IMG/VR virus record: IMGVR_UViG_3300034066_001434
Coordinates: 1-55,845 of that record
Origin: a virus
Length of the DNA: 55,845 bases
Reading direction: 5' to 3' (one strand)
This document shows, piece after piece, positions 31,501 to 40,282 of the stretch. Every line of letters starts with the position of its first letter. Position 1 is the first letter of the stretch. The translations under genes and the position numbers were made by a program. The notes beneath the pieces are model-generated. The model did no database searches, was not told where the DNA came from, and saw nothing but the letters and a program-made list of their open reading frames with translations.

Positions 31501-34500
31501 TAGTATTTACATGTATCGTTCTCCAGAGTTTTCAGATCAATGGGATAAAAGAGATGCAATTTATGTAAATATATCTGGGGGACTAACTTCTAAAGGTGGA
31601 TTTAATTTAAATAATGTTCACTTCTTAGGATTAAATGAAGCTGTATCTAAAAATGAAATTCCAGATGCTCTATATTCTGAGGATACAAAAATTCAATCTG
31701 CAAGAAGACTTTTAAGAAAAGCTTATTATACCAAAAACTTTATCAAAAAATATTTTGATACTCTTACTGCTGATGGCGTATCTGGAGCATTGTCATTTAC
31801 TGCTAATAGCACTATTGGCTCAGCAGATGAAAAAGCAGAAATTGAATTCACTGTAAATAGTGGTAACGTTATTAATTCTGATATTTCCAGTGTAGATTAT
31901 GGTGAATTAAATCCAGCTGTTTCTACAAATTCTCGTTACTTAGTTATAAGACTTAAAGCTTCTAATTTTGCAGGATCAGTATCTGCTAGACGTAAATTTG
32001 CATGGGCCAGAAAATATATTATTCCAGGATCAACAATGTATTGGTTGAACACTGGAGAGAAAGTATCCAATGTAAGTGAATCAACTAAAGTACTAAGTGT
32101 AAGAAGACTCAATTTATCCAATTCTGCGACATGGACATCTAGCTCAACTGAAGAGATTCATCTGCTAGTATCCGTTTTTAGGTCAGGGGGTGCTAACAAT
32201 GGCAATAGTGGAATCTACACAAATGACATTGAAGATTTAAATATTGGTACTTATTCAACTGGAGATAAGAAACTAGTATTCTTAAATGAAGATGGTGCAG
32301 AATTTACTACTCTTGTTTACAACTGGGCACTTAATCGCAGAAGAAACTTCCTACCAAAAGGATTTATGCATGAAGGTGGCTATCAGCCAGCCATTATAAA
32401 GAGAGTTACTGCTGCAGTAACTTTAGGAGCAGGAACTGCTGGAGTTACTATTGCCCTAGACAGTGTAGACTTACTCAAAGTTGGAGATAGAATCGTAGGT
32501 GCTGGAATTCAACCTGGAACAAGAATTGAATCTATTTCTAGTGGAACTAAGACTATTGTAACTTCTGATAATATTAGTGCATCTCTTGCAGTCAAAACTC
32601 CACTATCATTTACACAATTTGATGATTTTGGTGATGAAATACCAAAATATGATATTCCAGAAGTTTTTGGGATTACCAGATCAACAGATGATACATATAT
32701 CTCAATAGTCATTGATAGAAATCCAAATGCATCTATTGATAGTTCAATTAATATGTATCCTTTTGGTGCAGGAAGTTTTGCAGATTATGAAAATGCTTTA
32801 CTTCAATTTAAAACTTCCCACACATCAGTAACAACAGAATATAGTGCTGCAGAAGATTGTGCCGTTGCAATTCCAAGAGCTAGATCTTACTCCAAGAGGG
32901 TAAGTGGATATCAGGATCAAAGATTTGTTATTTTAGATATCAATCCAAATAGTATTGCAGATTTATCTTCTATAAATCCATCAAATCCTGTTAATTCATC
33001 CCCAGCTAGATATATAGATAATGCTGGAATTTCTGTTGATATTCTTAGAGATTTTGCTCTATATAATAGAAACACAATTTCTTTTGGTGGTGGATTTGGA
33101 ACTGGATTTACTTCAAGTACTGTTGCATTTACATCCGCTGATGACACTACCGCAGAAATCAAGGCTAAACTGGATGCTGCTATTACAAATGGTGGACGTA
33201 AATATAATGCATTAGCACAAGTAACTTTAACTGCTCAATCTGGTGCTACTTTAGGATCTGGATTTAGAATATCTCCTATCATTAATACCGCTGGTGGGGC
33301 TGGAAATGTTACAGGATTTACTGTAAGTCCAATCTCTGGCCAATCTATTGTTGCACCAACTGGAAACTTTACAATTACTATTACAGATAGAAAGGGATAC
33401 ATTTTATCTCCAACTGGAAGAACTGTTGATATTAACAGTACAAGATTAGATGGTGAAGATTTTACTGCGGTAGCAAAGGCAAACCTATTTGCTTCAATTA
33501 GAGTTTCTGGAAATGGATCTGTAACTTTAGGATCTCCATATGTAGAAGATTATGGCCTAGATTCAAATGGCGACATTGATACAATCAATGCTAGAGGTAA
33601 AAAGATTTATTGTTCTTGGCCAAGTTCTTATAGAGCACTCAGAAGAAGATTCCCATCAGCACCAGGAACTAATATTAGTGCAGTAAATGGAAATTATCAA
33701 AGCAGTCTAATTAATGTAGATGCAATTCCAGGATCAAATTTCACTCTAAATCTAACAAATGTGACTATTGGTGCTCAATCCCCTGCAAGTGAATCTGCCA
33801 ATACATTTGGTGGCGGTTATCGTGGAGGTCTTATCAGATGTAGGGGTTCCAAACTAACACTTGCGGGAACTAGATTTAGAGGAAATCTATCTCTAGACTG
33901 GACTGGACTATTGTGTGAAAGGGACTCTAGGGCAGGTGGATTATTCATTGCGGGACACTCTATTGAAATGTTCCAAATGGAAGATCAAAATTCCTTTGAT
34001 AGAATTGGAGGATCTTCACCTGCTCAACGTATTACTACATCTAAAGAAGATGAAGAATTCTACAAGATTACAGAATTTGATCCACTTTCTAATGTATATC
34101 TAGAACCTGCAAAAGATCCATATGGCCAATTAAGTGATGGAGATCCTAGAACTTTTGAAATTTCAACATTCCAAGCTATTAGAAGACAAAATTTAGGATC
34201 TAGAGTTTTAACTGCATTTGATGGTAGTTCAGTTCAACCAGGAGAATTGCAAACTAAGATATCTCTATTTGAAAGATATCAATCTCCATATGGAATATAT
34301 TATGATAATACTACAACCACAGATCCAGATTTAATAACTGAAGATACTAATGGAAATCAATATCTAGCACTTTCTGGTGGAACAAGAGCCACTGCAGTTA
34401 GATTAAGATGGAATAATACTACTACCACAATACAAAGAAACGCTGTAACTGACAATACTACTGTAACCTCTGGAACACTAGCAAATCTTCCAGGTAGAAC

Positions 34501-37500
34501 ATTAACATTCCTATACCCTGATACTGAAAGTGGCCAAGATTTGATCAATAACATTTTCTTTGGTGCCAATGCTACTAGAATTGTTAAACCAACAAATATT
34601 CAAACTACTTATGCAACGGTAACTAGGTTACAAACTTATGCAGAAACTAAATTTACTAAAGATGGAGTTCCATCTTCCACAGGAAAATATAGAATTGCAG
34701 TTATTACCTATTCTGGAACTATTCCAGCTGAAGTAACTGCAGCAAATGGATCATTTATACAATTTAATACCAAGTATCTAAATTCTCAAAGATATAATTA
34801 CATTTCAACTATAACATCTAGATATCAAAAAACTGTTCTAAATGGTGCTTCTAAATTAATTCTTTCCAATGACGGTGGAGTTCCTACATATGCAAGTCAT
34901 GCAGATCTTGATATTGAAGATGATGTGATGACTCCACAGCTTTCAAGATCAACTATATTAACTCTAAAAAATATCACTCAAACCACTGGAGTTACAGATG
35001 GTATGGTGAGAATGAGTACGAATTCTAGTGGAAGAATTACTTCCTTAGATATTATAACTTATGGCACTGGACACAAAGAAGGAGATAATTTTGCAATTTA
35101 TAATGGAGTTACATTATTATCATCTGGGTTGACTATTAAAGCGAGAAGAAATCTAAGTGATATTGATATATCAATATTAGACGAAGGAGAATACATGGCA
35201 ATTTTACCAAAAAATTGTTTTGTAGTTAATAGTATTAATCTACCATCTCCATCTTCCATAAAACAAAAATTAATTGAAGCTAGACTTATTTTCACTCCTG
35301 GAAGTTATATTTTCTACGCAAACAATTATTATAGAATTGGAAATACAGACTTAACCAATAAAAAACCTTATATTGGAGTTTATAAGTATGTTAACCCTAT
35401 AAATCTTTCAGATCAACGTGCTGATATTGTTGTAATGCTTGAAGATCCAGAATATGCCCCAACATATGCTGCAAATACAAGATTTGATTTATTTAAATAT
35501 GATAATATTTTAAATTACTGGCCAGATTCTGGAAGACTAGTGATTGGAAATCGTGAAACTTGTGAATTTACAAAAGTAGGAGATCCTACAACAAATACTG
35601 GTTATCAATTACAACTAACCAGAAGTATGACTAAGTATTGGCCACATTATATTCGTGACTGGGAAGGATTAGATCCCAATGATTCTACAGATGCTACTGT
35701 TACTTTTAATACACTAAATCCAACTGTTCTAAGACTTTCTGGGCCAGTAGATGTGACTTGTTATGGAATCAAGAGAATTCTACCATCTGATAATACTACT
35801 ACCCAAACATTTGACTCTCAAACTGTTGCAGAATATGTGTGTCCAAGCGGAATGGTTTCTAATAAGGTTGCAAGAGTATCTATTCCTGCAGAAAATTTAG
35901 ATGCAGATTTCCAAAAACTATCTATTGGACAAATTATTACAATTCCTTATAAAGATATTGCAGATACATATAATTGGTCTGGTTGTAGAATTACCGTTGG
36001 CGATGCACAATATAATGCAGGATCTTCAAATTCTACAAATAGAGCTGGAGATAGAGTAATTAGTGGAACTATTAGATCTACAACAACTTTTAACACAAGA
36101 AGTGATAGAACATTTAATATCTTTGGAACTTCTACTACAAATATTGCTCCATATGAGTTTATAAATCCAATGACAATGGGCAGAATGTCATCACCGAGAG
36201 GAGATACATTCTCAGTTGGACCTGCTGGATTTGGAAGCTACAATTATATGTGGACACCACTACATGAAACAGCACTTTCTGGTTCTACTAGTGTTAAAAT
36301 TTCAGCTGCATTTATTAGATCAATAAGAAGATTGAATACTGATGGCCAATATACTGCTACTATTGAATCAATTAATAGTACAACGGATCCAACAGAAAGA
36401 ATGATGACTGTAACTGCAGTTGCAAGTGGTGGATTATTCAAAGGTCAACCAATTAGAACTGGATCTCCTAGTGGACCTATAATTGGTTATGTTGTTGGAT
36501 TTGAGGGTGATTTTATTAATGATGCTGGAACTTATGAAGATAATATTACATTAACTGGAAATGGTAACACTGGAGTATATAGAATTCAAATTGTAGATGG
36601 ACAAACAATTCCTACAACATCTACAACATTCTATGGAACTAGATTAAGTGGTGGATTAGATTATCTAGTTTGGGCTAGAAATAATGGTGGTTGGAGCAGA
36701 ACAGTAACTTCTGTTACTGTAGATCCTGTAACAAAAATTGCAACAATTAATTTAAATGCTGGATTAGCTACTCCATCTGGAGGAACTACTGGGACTACTC
36801 CAAGTATTAACGCAGGAGACTGGGTTCTTTGGTATTTCTATGGAACTAGTGATAATAATATAAGACTATTACTAGACAAACCATTGATGAAGAATATTCC
36901 AGAAGGAACTGTATTATCTATTTGCCCAACTAATGATTTGCGTGACGGCACATTTGGAGAAGCTGGAATTAGAGCTACAAATGGATTTATATTTAAGTCT
37001 AGAATTATTGATATTGAGAAATCTACCAATAAACTTAATTTATATCTAGCTGATGATTTTCCACAAGAAAAATGGTCAAATTCTGTTTCAAGAAGTTATG
37101 GATTACTTTATGTTAATCATGGTGGTTGGACTTATCCTAAGACTGGAGGTAGTTCATTCCGTGCAAACAATGCAGTACTAACTGCACCAGATGGTACTGG
37201 AATTGGAACTACTATCAAACTTCCAAATAGAAGTGGTAGAATTCAAGCTGGAGATACTTTATCATATACTTGGGAAGACGAGTTAGTTGTAGAATCTACT
37301 GCTCATGCAGGTGGAACTATTACTTCTTTAACAACTCAAAATTTTATTACCACTTTAAATGATCAAAGATATTATATTTTCCCTGGATATTTAATATATG
37401 ATTCTGGTAATAATTTGATTGGAACAGTTAGTTCCGTTGCAGCAGATAGAATTAATTTAACTGCAAATTGCTTAGTTGCTACAACAAGTCTAAGTGGTTG

Positions 37501-38980
37501 GAAATTCACATCCACTGGAAGGATAGTTACATACTCATCACAAATAACTGGCATTACATCTTCATTAGATTCTAATGGTTACGCAACTATTACTATCAAT
37601 GGATCCCTAAATCAAATTCTGCATACATCATTCCCAAATAAGAAACTCTGGTTAAGTATTGACGATATATTTGTAAGTCATAGAGAAGGAAACTTCACGT
37701 TTGATGGCCCAGTTGCTAGAAAATTCATCTATACTGATACTGGAGTTAAGTTAACTTTTGGTGATTATCGCATGTGGTATGAAAGATATCAAAATTATAT
37801 TCGTGCAGGTGTAGAAGCTGGCGGTCAAGAAATTTCTGGAAGACAGGGTTGGGTTGGTAACTTTGGATTATCAACTAGCGGACAAAGAACTATTGGATTG
37901 GTAATGAATGGGGCTTCATCTGTACAATGGGGAAGACAATATAACAATTCTATGTGGCTTGCTGCGGTTCCAATTCATGCTAAGTGGGAAAGTATTGGAT
38001 ATAGTAACTATATGGTTTCTATTAATGACTCATCTACTATTGAAAATAATTATGCTCTATCGACCCTAACTTCTTATGATGGAGACGGAAGATTTAAGTT
38101 TAATGCATTGAATCACACAAGTTTAGGAACTGGTAGTATCTATGCTGGCCAAAATACTGGAGATTATAATTCTGGTGGCGGAGAGTCTTATGATACAAAG
38201 CAATATCAATTTGCATCTTCAATTAGACTCAAATATTCACTACAAGATGGTACAGTTTCTAGTTCTGGAACAGTTGCTGGAGGATCTGTTTCAAGACTTG
38301 CTGAACAATATATTGTTAATAGAATAATTCATTACAAACCATCATTAGATGTGACTGTATCAAGAATCTCCCAAACACTTCCAATATCAATTACTACCAA
38401 TACTGCTACATTAAGTGGCACTAACATTGGAAACATTCTTCTTCCTGGCGATGTTGTTTACAGTGAGCCTACTCCTTCTGCATCCAATAGAATTGGTACT
38501 GTTATGGAAGTAGCTTCAGATAATAATTCCGTGACTCTATCAAAAGAATATACTGGAACTACTATAACTGGTGATACTTCATGGAGTTATATTTCTCCAA
38601 GAGTAAAACATTCAGGAACTTCTAATGCACCTTCAAATGCATTAGTATTCTCTGGTGGGGGAGATACAGGTACTACAGATATTAATGATATTGGAACTAG
38701 AGGATTTAATGTTTCCGCAACTTCTGCCCCTGGTTACAATAGATATAACTTCAGATTCAATATTAATAGAAGAACATTCAATCAAACCGTCCTTCTAAAT
38801 ACTTATGATCAATTCCTGCCAACAAGAACTATTGCTGATGCAAGTAAAGTGATTGATATATCTATCGGAGATCTACCAGTTTATAGATCTCCTCTGATGA
38901 ACGTTGAAGTTACTAGATTAAATTCTAAGACTCATATTGAACAATCAATTTCTGTTGTGGGATCACAAGCAAACATTTAA
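25589..38980 (+). CDS. Giant virion structural/appendage protein (4463 aa)
   Basis: This single uninterrupted 13.4-kb frame takes up a quarter of the window. The N-terminus MALTRITSGGIAEGVRITFD and TSDTGTGIYQSGTNELAIATDG is typical of cyanophage fibre or whisker proteins. NITLYVNQSDLNASDVEGNDGGNINRPFKTIERALLEA is a beta-helix start (pectate-lyase-like). Later parts are Thr/Ser/Asn/Gly-rich strand repeats with no transmembrane or enzyme motif. Very large structural proteins of this kind occur in cyanomyoviruses; a baseplate-attached fibre or its needle is likely, exact place unknown. A late promoter lies just upstream and codon use is uniform. Confidence 0.75.
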   Translation: MALTRITSGGIAEGVRITFDKTGTPTAPAISFNNTSDTGTGIYQSGTNELAIATDGQPRLIFKSDGRIVTGSGTILGGTNPDFVNADNITLYVNQSDLNASDVEGNDGGNINRPFKTIERALLEAARKSYKVNPASIPVNQIEINKSYTITSIGSTDFVALGATTNTVGVTFTANSPGTGTGTVTANNDKFEAFTIMVMPGQYEIDNRPGHDVTTNPLTSGTAGSIEDNAFRFNPRNGGVIVPRGTSIVGYDLRKTVIRPKYVPIPSTTTTTEEGSIVNDGYVLSHVMYDGATMIERNRGYIQEQTKLFLQNTNVAGYTGLSEAQKTLCVRDIGYFIDGIISDLREGGNENTFINAEYYIDGAGGYKNRFLKSNDTDLTAEVAATVSAFNRATLLMRYTVENVWSGYTEYTTAQGKTIDRTTFSAGNGYVSNGDCSTVSNAIIVLGGIATGILNNPNTYTTSNVTITLVGGTSSTVRLRKTPGVFKQTSIFKVTGGCYFWQMTFKDAVGTPYNSATFNSNGVPTFTTAPNPNYSHHRVVAFTYADQRTVDGELDQYYKKIDAWDATFDAGGSREVRPEEYTIVGDGSTNATIDTVNSCSPYIFNCSLRSVYGMCGMHTDGSKVAEKSFKSMVVAQFTGISLQRDTNAFNQPKDAEGDANNSTYNDNDPLTAAPPIYADPDAQYKPDWRHFHIKASNGGFIQVVSVFAVGYADQFLAESGGDMSITNSNSNFGQISLRAKGSQFNAFKPASQGKITALIPPRGINTKPTSVSFYNIDSTTTWEKAGQAGDEFSASKLSQYSSDADQLRLYLEGSYSSEADIPELEVKVPDYSQSPVNGVYPTITRRYLTYGTTNQYALFRDYYATSGTTAEASRYINVEVEEQDTEGSIAFSAKVYFVGNSGEVGSQSSQTAWQLSNSQRQGYFYDPNKGAVYLKLDGDDAKTKTFLSDFIFKYKTEEVFGFRETRDPETGATVTEFVKQDKDVLVYRDGFPSGLTINKNEDSRGSTPSDLLWRVEYTIPKDCPEIPKPPEKRFILKGIRPGNGLDGMPYTDYRFMIWDVEEYLTWERNVRDGVYYLTLIRADINKFVDGIDNAVDVVRRRPTAITNTSFYDCKFIEETNNYDKDTRLTTNVNYLYPSINEEGPTYDTRRTWNPPQSESRVIVEDIGAGTRLKDISVPNYIRYRAGTTPIKDVPAMYSVTAETVHRLVQAFDLRYTGATSKSSSNIAVASVVSWDDRASTSTYSTSSTFNVYGNNNTNRFGKDKSVGVTTNATQSIDYNAYGINGDALERRIVVCSGLYTGSVSDTTVNNYSISQAVSLYRPSILRASSHTWEYVGLGSGNYSTAFPQLQTRVLKPYEQYIAQGYENAGGFVASSGTNSNGDFYIGTQIIQAGGSSTVSLNVPKVRKSSESNFVDIENIENRIANSVVNVTASSSAGGKAQQAIKALSNFFNAEKLSVSNIATISNLVVQQKLFINNASINNAAFYPEGTTNAYGFVKAAKPEKTGFISTDTNDKLYVSPKYLDAWRVTRQLVSASAVTLDNNRVYIQPSSFALADSYDPTTSRYEAISLTDIESKIANNQEIRLYLKETSGLPSYGTIDIEMSLLKVDIIDYRMNLSSKQFLNPKLNLSLDYNEIDYTENYIVLNKIQNNFPIVDYIKSCIGTSGYNIIVRSISGFLDQGEFGINANEGDIKLLTARLSANVNADSLGSPNIADSLTYKNISITTTASEWAKWPDRGALSLRQYPRGTSASNYAISSFVYIKSTTQGTFTLIKKLGDSRGDSGFIYRSDYENNYPGIDSKNVFFAGCSTVVTFSDKWASEGPFIPPLDPTKGAVEDVNIEEATLFELPRKSIPIAADIDKDYIDSNLPNPFSSKALGVNIQTRTAVKKFAPLAFFNQVQQWCDTSGFNPSDEIELLMKPGYYKLDRSIFPCKIKINGSGLTKSSVFAGKEQTGISAGRMGGYLEDSIKRGDSIYMYRSPEFSDQWDKRDAIYVNISGGLTSKGGFNLNNVHFLGLNEAVSKNEIPDALYSEDTKIQSARRLLRKAYYTKNFIKKYFDTLTADGVSGALSFTANSTIGSADEKAEIEFTVNSGNVINSDISSVDYGELNPAVSTNSRYLVIRLKASNFAGSVSARRKFAWARKYIIPGSTMYWLNTGEKVSNVSESTKVLSVRRLNLSNSATWTSSSTEEIHLLVSVFRSGGANNGNSGIYTNDIEDLNIGTYSTGDKKLVFLNEDGAEFTTLVYNWALNRRRNFLPKGFMHEGGYQPAIIKRVTAAVTLGAGTAGVTIALDSVDLLKVGDRIVGAGIQPGTRIESISSGTKTIVTSDNISASLAVKTPLSFTQFDDFGDEIPKYDIPEVFGITRSTDDTYISIVIDRNPNASIDSSINMYPFGAGSFADYENALLQFKTSHTSVTTEYSAAEDCAVAIPRARSYSKRVSGYQDQRFVILDINPNSIADLSSINPSNPVNSSPARYIDNAGISVDILRDFALYNRNTISFGGGFGTGFTSSTVAFTSADDTTAEIKAKLDAAITNGGRKYNALAQVTLTAQSGATLGSGFRISPIINTAGGAGNVTGFTVSPISGQSIVAPTGNFTITITDRKGYILSPTGRTVDINSTRLDGEDFTAVAKANLFASIRVSGNGSVTLGSPYVEDYGLDSNGDIDTINARGKKIYCSWPSSYRALRRRFPSAPGTNISAVNGNYQSSLINVDAIPGSNFTLNLTNVTIGAQSPASESANTFGGGYRGGLIRCRGSKLTLAGTRFRGNLSLDWTGLLCERDSRAGGLFIAGHSIEMFQMEDQNSFDRIGGSSPAQRITTSKEDEEFYKITEFDPLSNVYLEPAKDPYGQLSDGDPRTFEISTFQAIRRQNLGSRVLTAFDGSSVQPGELQTKISLFERYQSPYGIYYDNTTTTDPDLITEDTNGNQYLALSGGTRATAVRLRWNNTTTTIQRNAVTDNTTVTSGTLANLPGRTLTFLYPDTESGQDLINNIFFGANATRIVKPTNIQTTYATVTRLQTYAETKFTKDGVPSSTGKYRIAVITYSGTIPAEVTAANGSFIQFNTKYLNSQRYNYISTITSRYQKTVLNGASKLILSNDGGVPTYASHADLDIEDDVMTPQLSRSTILTLKNITQTTGVTDGMVRMSTNSSGRITSLDIITYGTGHKEGDNFAIYNGVTLLSSGLTIKARRNLSDIDISILDEGEYMAILPKNCFVVNSINLPSPSSIKQKLIEARLIFTPGSYIFYANNYYRIGNTDLTNKKPYIGVYKYVNPINLSDQRADIVVMLEDPEYAPTYAANTRFDLFKYDNILNYWPDSGRLVIGNRETCEFTKVGDPTTNTGYQLQLTRSMTKYWPHYIRDWEGLDPNDSTDATVTFNTLNPTVLRLSGPVDVTCYGIKRILPSDNTTTQTFDSQTVAEYVCPSGMVSNKVARVSIPAENLDADFQKLSIGQIITIPYKDIADTYNWSGCRITVGDAQYNAGSSNSTNRAGDRVISGTIRSTTTFNTRSDRTFNIFGTSTTNIAPYEFINPMTMGRMSSPRGDTFSVGPAGFGSYNYMWTPLHETALSGSTSVKISAAFIRSIRRLNTDGQYTATIESINSTTDPTERMMTVTAVASGGLFKGQPIRTGSPSGPIIGYVVGFEGDFINDAGTYEDNITLTGNGNTGVYRIQIVDGQTIPTTSTTFYGTRLSGGLDYLVWARNNGGWSRTVTSVTVDPVTKIATINLNAGLATPSGGTTGTTPSINAGDWVLWYFYGTSDNNIRLLLDKPLMKNIPEGTVLSICPTNDLRDGTFGEAGIRATNGFIFKSRIIDIEKSTNKLNLYLADDFPQEKWSNSVSRSYGLLYVNHGGWTYPKTGGSSFRANNAVLTAPDGTGIGTTIKLPNRSGRIQAGDTLSYTWEDELVVESTAHAGGTITSLTTQNFITTLNDQRYYIFPGYLIYDSGNNLIGTVSSVAADRINLTANCLVATTSLSGWKFTSTGRIVTYSSQITGITSSLDSNGYATITINGSLNQILHTSFPNKKLWLSIDDIFVSHREGNFTFDGPVARKFIYTDTGVKLTFGDYRMWYERYQNYIRAGVEAGGQEISGRQGWVGNFGLSTSGQRTIGLVMNGASSVQWGRQYNNSMWLAAVPIHAKWESIGYSNYMVSINDSSTIENNYALSTLTSYDGDGRFKFNALNHTSLGTGSIYAGQNTGDYNSGGGESYDTKQYQFASSIRLKYSLQDGTVSSSGTVAGGSVSRLAEQYIVNRIIHYKPSLDVTVSRISQTLPISITTNTATLSGTNIGNILLPGDVVYSEPTPSASNRIGTVMEVASDNNSVTLSKEYTGTTITGDTSWSYISPRVKHSGTSNAPSNALVFSGGGDTGTTDINDIGTRGFNVSATSAPGYNRYNFRFNINRRTFNQTVLLNTYDQFLPTRTIADASKVIDISIGDLPVYRSPLMNVEVTRLNSKTHIEQSISVVGSQANI

Positions 38981-39000
38981 TTATTAAATTGGAGAAATTT

Positions 39001-39474
39001 ATGGCTTATTTTTTAACTGATGAACAAGAGTACGAGTTGAATGTATTTTTAGATGAAGAAAACAGGAACATCTGTGAACAACAATTAGAATCTGAAGATG
39101 TTCCTGAAGAATTGAAGCAAATTATTAGATCTACGATTGATGCTGGTAGTCCAATTCCAGCCTTCAATCCGATACATGGATATTATAGTGTTTCATTTAC
39201 TCCATGTGAAGAAGGTAATAGAATTTACGTTCATCATCATCTATCAAATAAATCCAAAGCTCTTCATGATCCATCGAAAGTAAATGATGAAATTGAAGAA
39301 CATTTTGGTGATGTAAAGGAATCTATAGATTCTGAAGTATATGAAGATACAAATGATGAAAATATTATTACTGATATATTGGAATTGGAAGAAAAATTAT
39401 ATACAGATCCTGAATCACTTACTAAAGAAGAGATTGAATCTTTAGTTGGCCCACCACCAGTAGAAACGATCTAA
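39001..39474 (+). CDS. Acidic hypothetical protein, 157 aa
   Basis: ATG 39001 is preferred because GGAG (38991-38994) lies 6 bases upstream; the TTG at 38989 would precede it in frame. The protein starts MAYFLTDEQEYELNVFLDEE, has HGYYSVSFTPCEEGNRIYVHHH, and ends in a long Asp/Glu-rich stretch. It may be a small chaperone or a structural accessory for the giant protein it follows (20-base gap), but no family is recognised. A terminator follows. Confidence 0.65.
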   Translation: MAYFLTDEQEYELNVFLDEENRNICEQQLESEDVPEELKQIIRSTIDAGSPIPAFNPIHGYYSVSFTPCEEGNRIYVHHHLSNKSKALHDPSKVNDEIEEHFGDVKESIDSEVYEDTNDENIITDILELEEKLYTDPESLTKEEIESLVGPPPVETI

Positions 39475-39492
39475 TTTATATTAATAAATACA

Positions 39493-39521
39493 TAGAGGGA
39501 TATATATCCCTCTATTTTTTT
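39493..39521 (+). terminator. Rho-independent terminator (perfect 22-base palindrome plus T-run)
   Basis: TAGAGGGATAT (39493-39503) is followed directly by ATATCCCTCTA (39504-39514), a perfect palindrome, then seven T's. It ends the giant-gene unit. No good T-run exists on the other strand. Confidence 0.88.
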
Positions 39522-39550
39522 AGGTATATACCATTGGAGATCTTCGCCAT

Positions 39551-40270
39551 ATGGCAACAAATATTAAATTAAAATCCAGTGCTTTAGCTGGAAAAATTCC
39601 AACACTTTCAGACTTATCTTTAAGAGAACTTGCAGTTAATACTACTGATGGTAAACTGTTCCTTAGAAAAGGTACTGGAAGTGGTACGGATACAATTGTA
39701 GATCTTACTGATCATGGTACATTAAATGGTCTTGCAGATGATGACCATTTACAGTATTTGCATGTATCAAATAACAGAACTAGTGTAACTGCAGATATCA
39801 GTACTAGTGGCACGTTAACCATTAGTAATACTAGCAACACTGCACTGACTGTGGCTGGTAATGTTGGAATTGGTGCTACAGCCCCATCAGAAAAGTTAGA
39901 TGTAAATGGAAAAATTAAAACAAATGATTCGGTTCTTATAAGTGATTCTCAAATAAAAACCACTACAACAACAAGAACCGCATCTACTGCACAGTTTACT
40001 GCAGATACGTTCTCTAGTACAGCTTATAGATCAACTAAATACTTAGTAGAGGTAAGACAAACATCCACTTCTAATTTCTATACATCTGAAATATTACTAA
40101 TGCATGATGGAACAGAAGTTTATTTAACTGAATATGGAACATTAAAAACTTCTAGTTCACCTGTTTCTTCAATTGATGCTGATATAAATTCTGGGAATGT
40201 TAGATTATTAATTACTCCATTCGTATCGAATACGATTACAAAAATTTCTAGAATTTCATTAACAGCATAG
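39551..40270 (+). CDS. Short tail fibre/appendage protein
   Basis: The protein is 239 residues. The N-terminus IKLKSSALAGKIPTLSDLSL and RELAVNTTDGKLFLRKG is the attachment segment common to phage fibres. Then come HLQYLHVSNNRTSV and VGIGATAPSEKLDVNGKIK, a trimeric beta-repeat motif. The C-terminal domain (RSTKYLVEVRQTSTSNFYTS, EILLMHDGTEVYLTEYGTL) also ends the following 802-residue protein, so the two are modular relatives. Likely a host-recognition fibre. Confidence 0.78.
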   Translation: MATNIKLKSSALAGKIPTLSDLSLRELAVNTTDGKLFLRKGTGSGTDTIVDLTDHGTLNGLADDDHLQYLHVSNNRTSVTADISTSGTLTISNTSNTALTVAGNVGIGATAPSEKLDVNGKIKTNDSVLISDSQIKTTTTTRTASTAQFTADTFSSTAYRSTKYLVEVRQTSTSNFYTSEILLMHDGTEVYLTEYGTLKTSSSPVSSIDADINSGNVRLLITPFVSNTITKISRISLTA

Positions 40271-40282
40271 GAGATTAACTAA

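Noticed and set aside
39483-39490. AATAAATA late-promoter-like box
   Set aside because: A transcript from here would start inside the terminator palindrome at 39493-39514 and stop at once; it is probably chance in AT-rich DNA.
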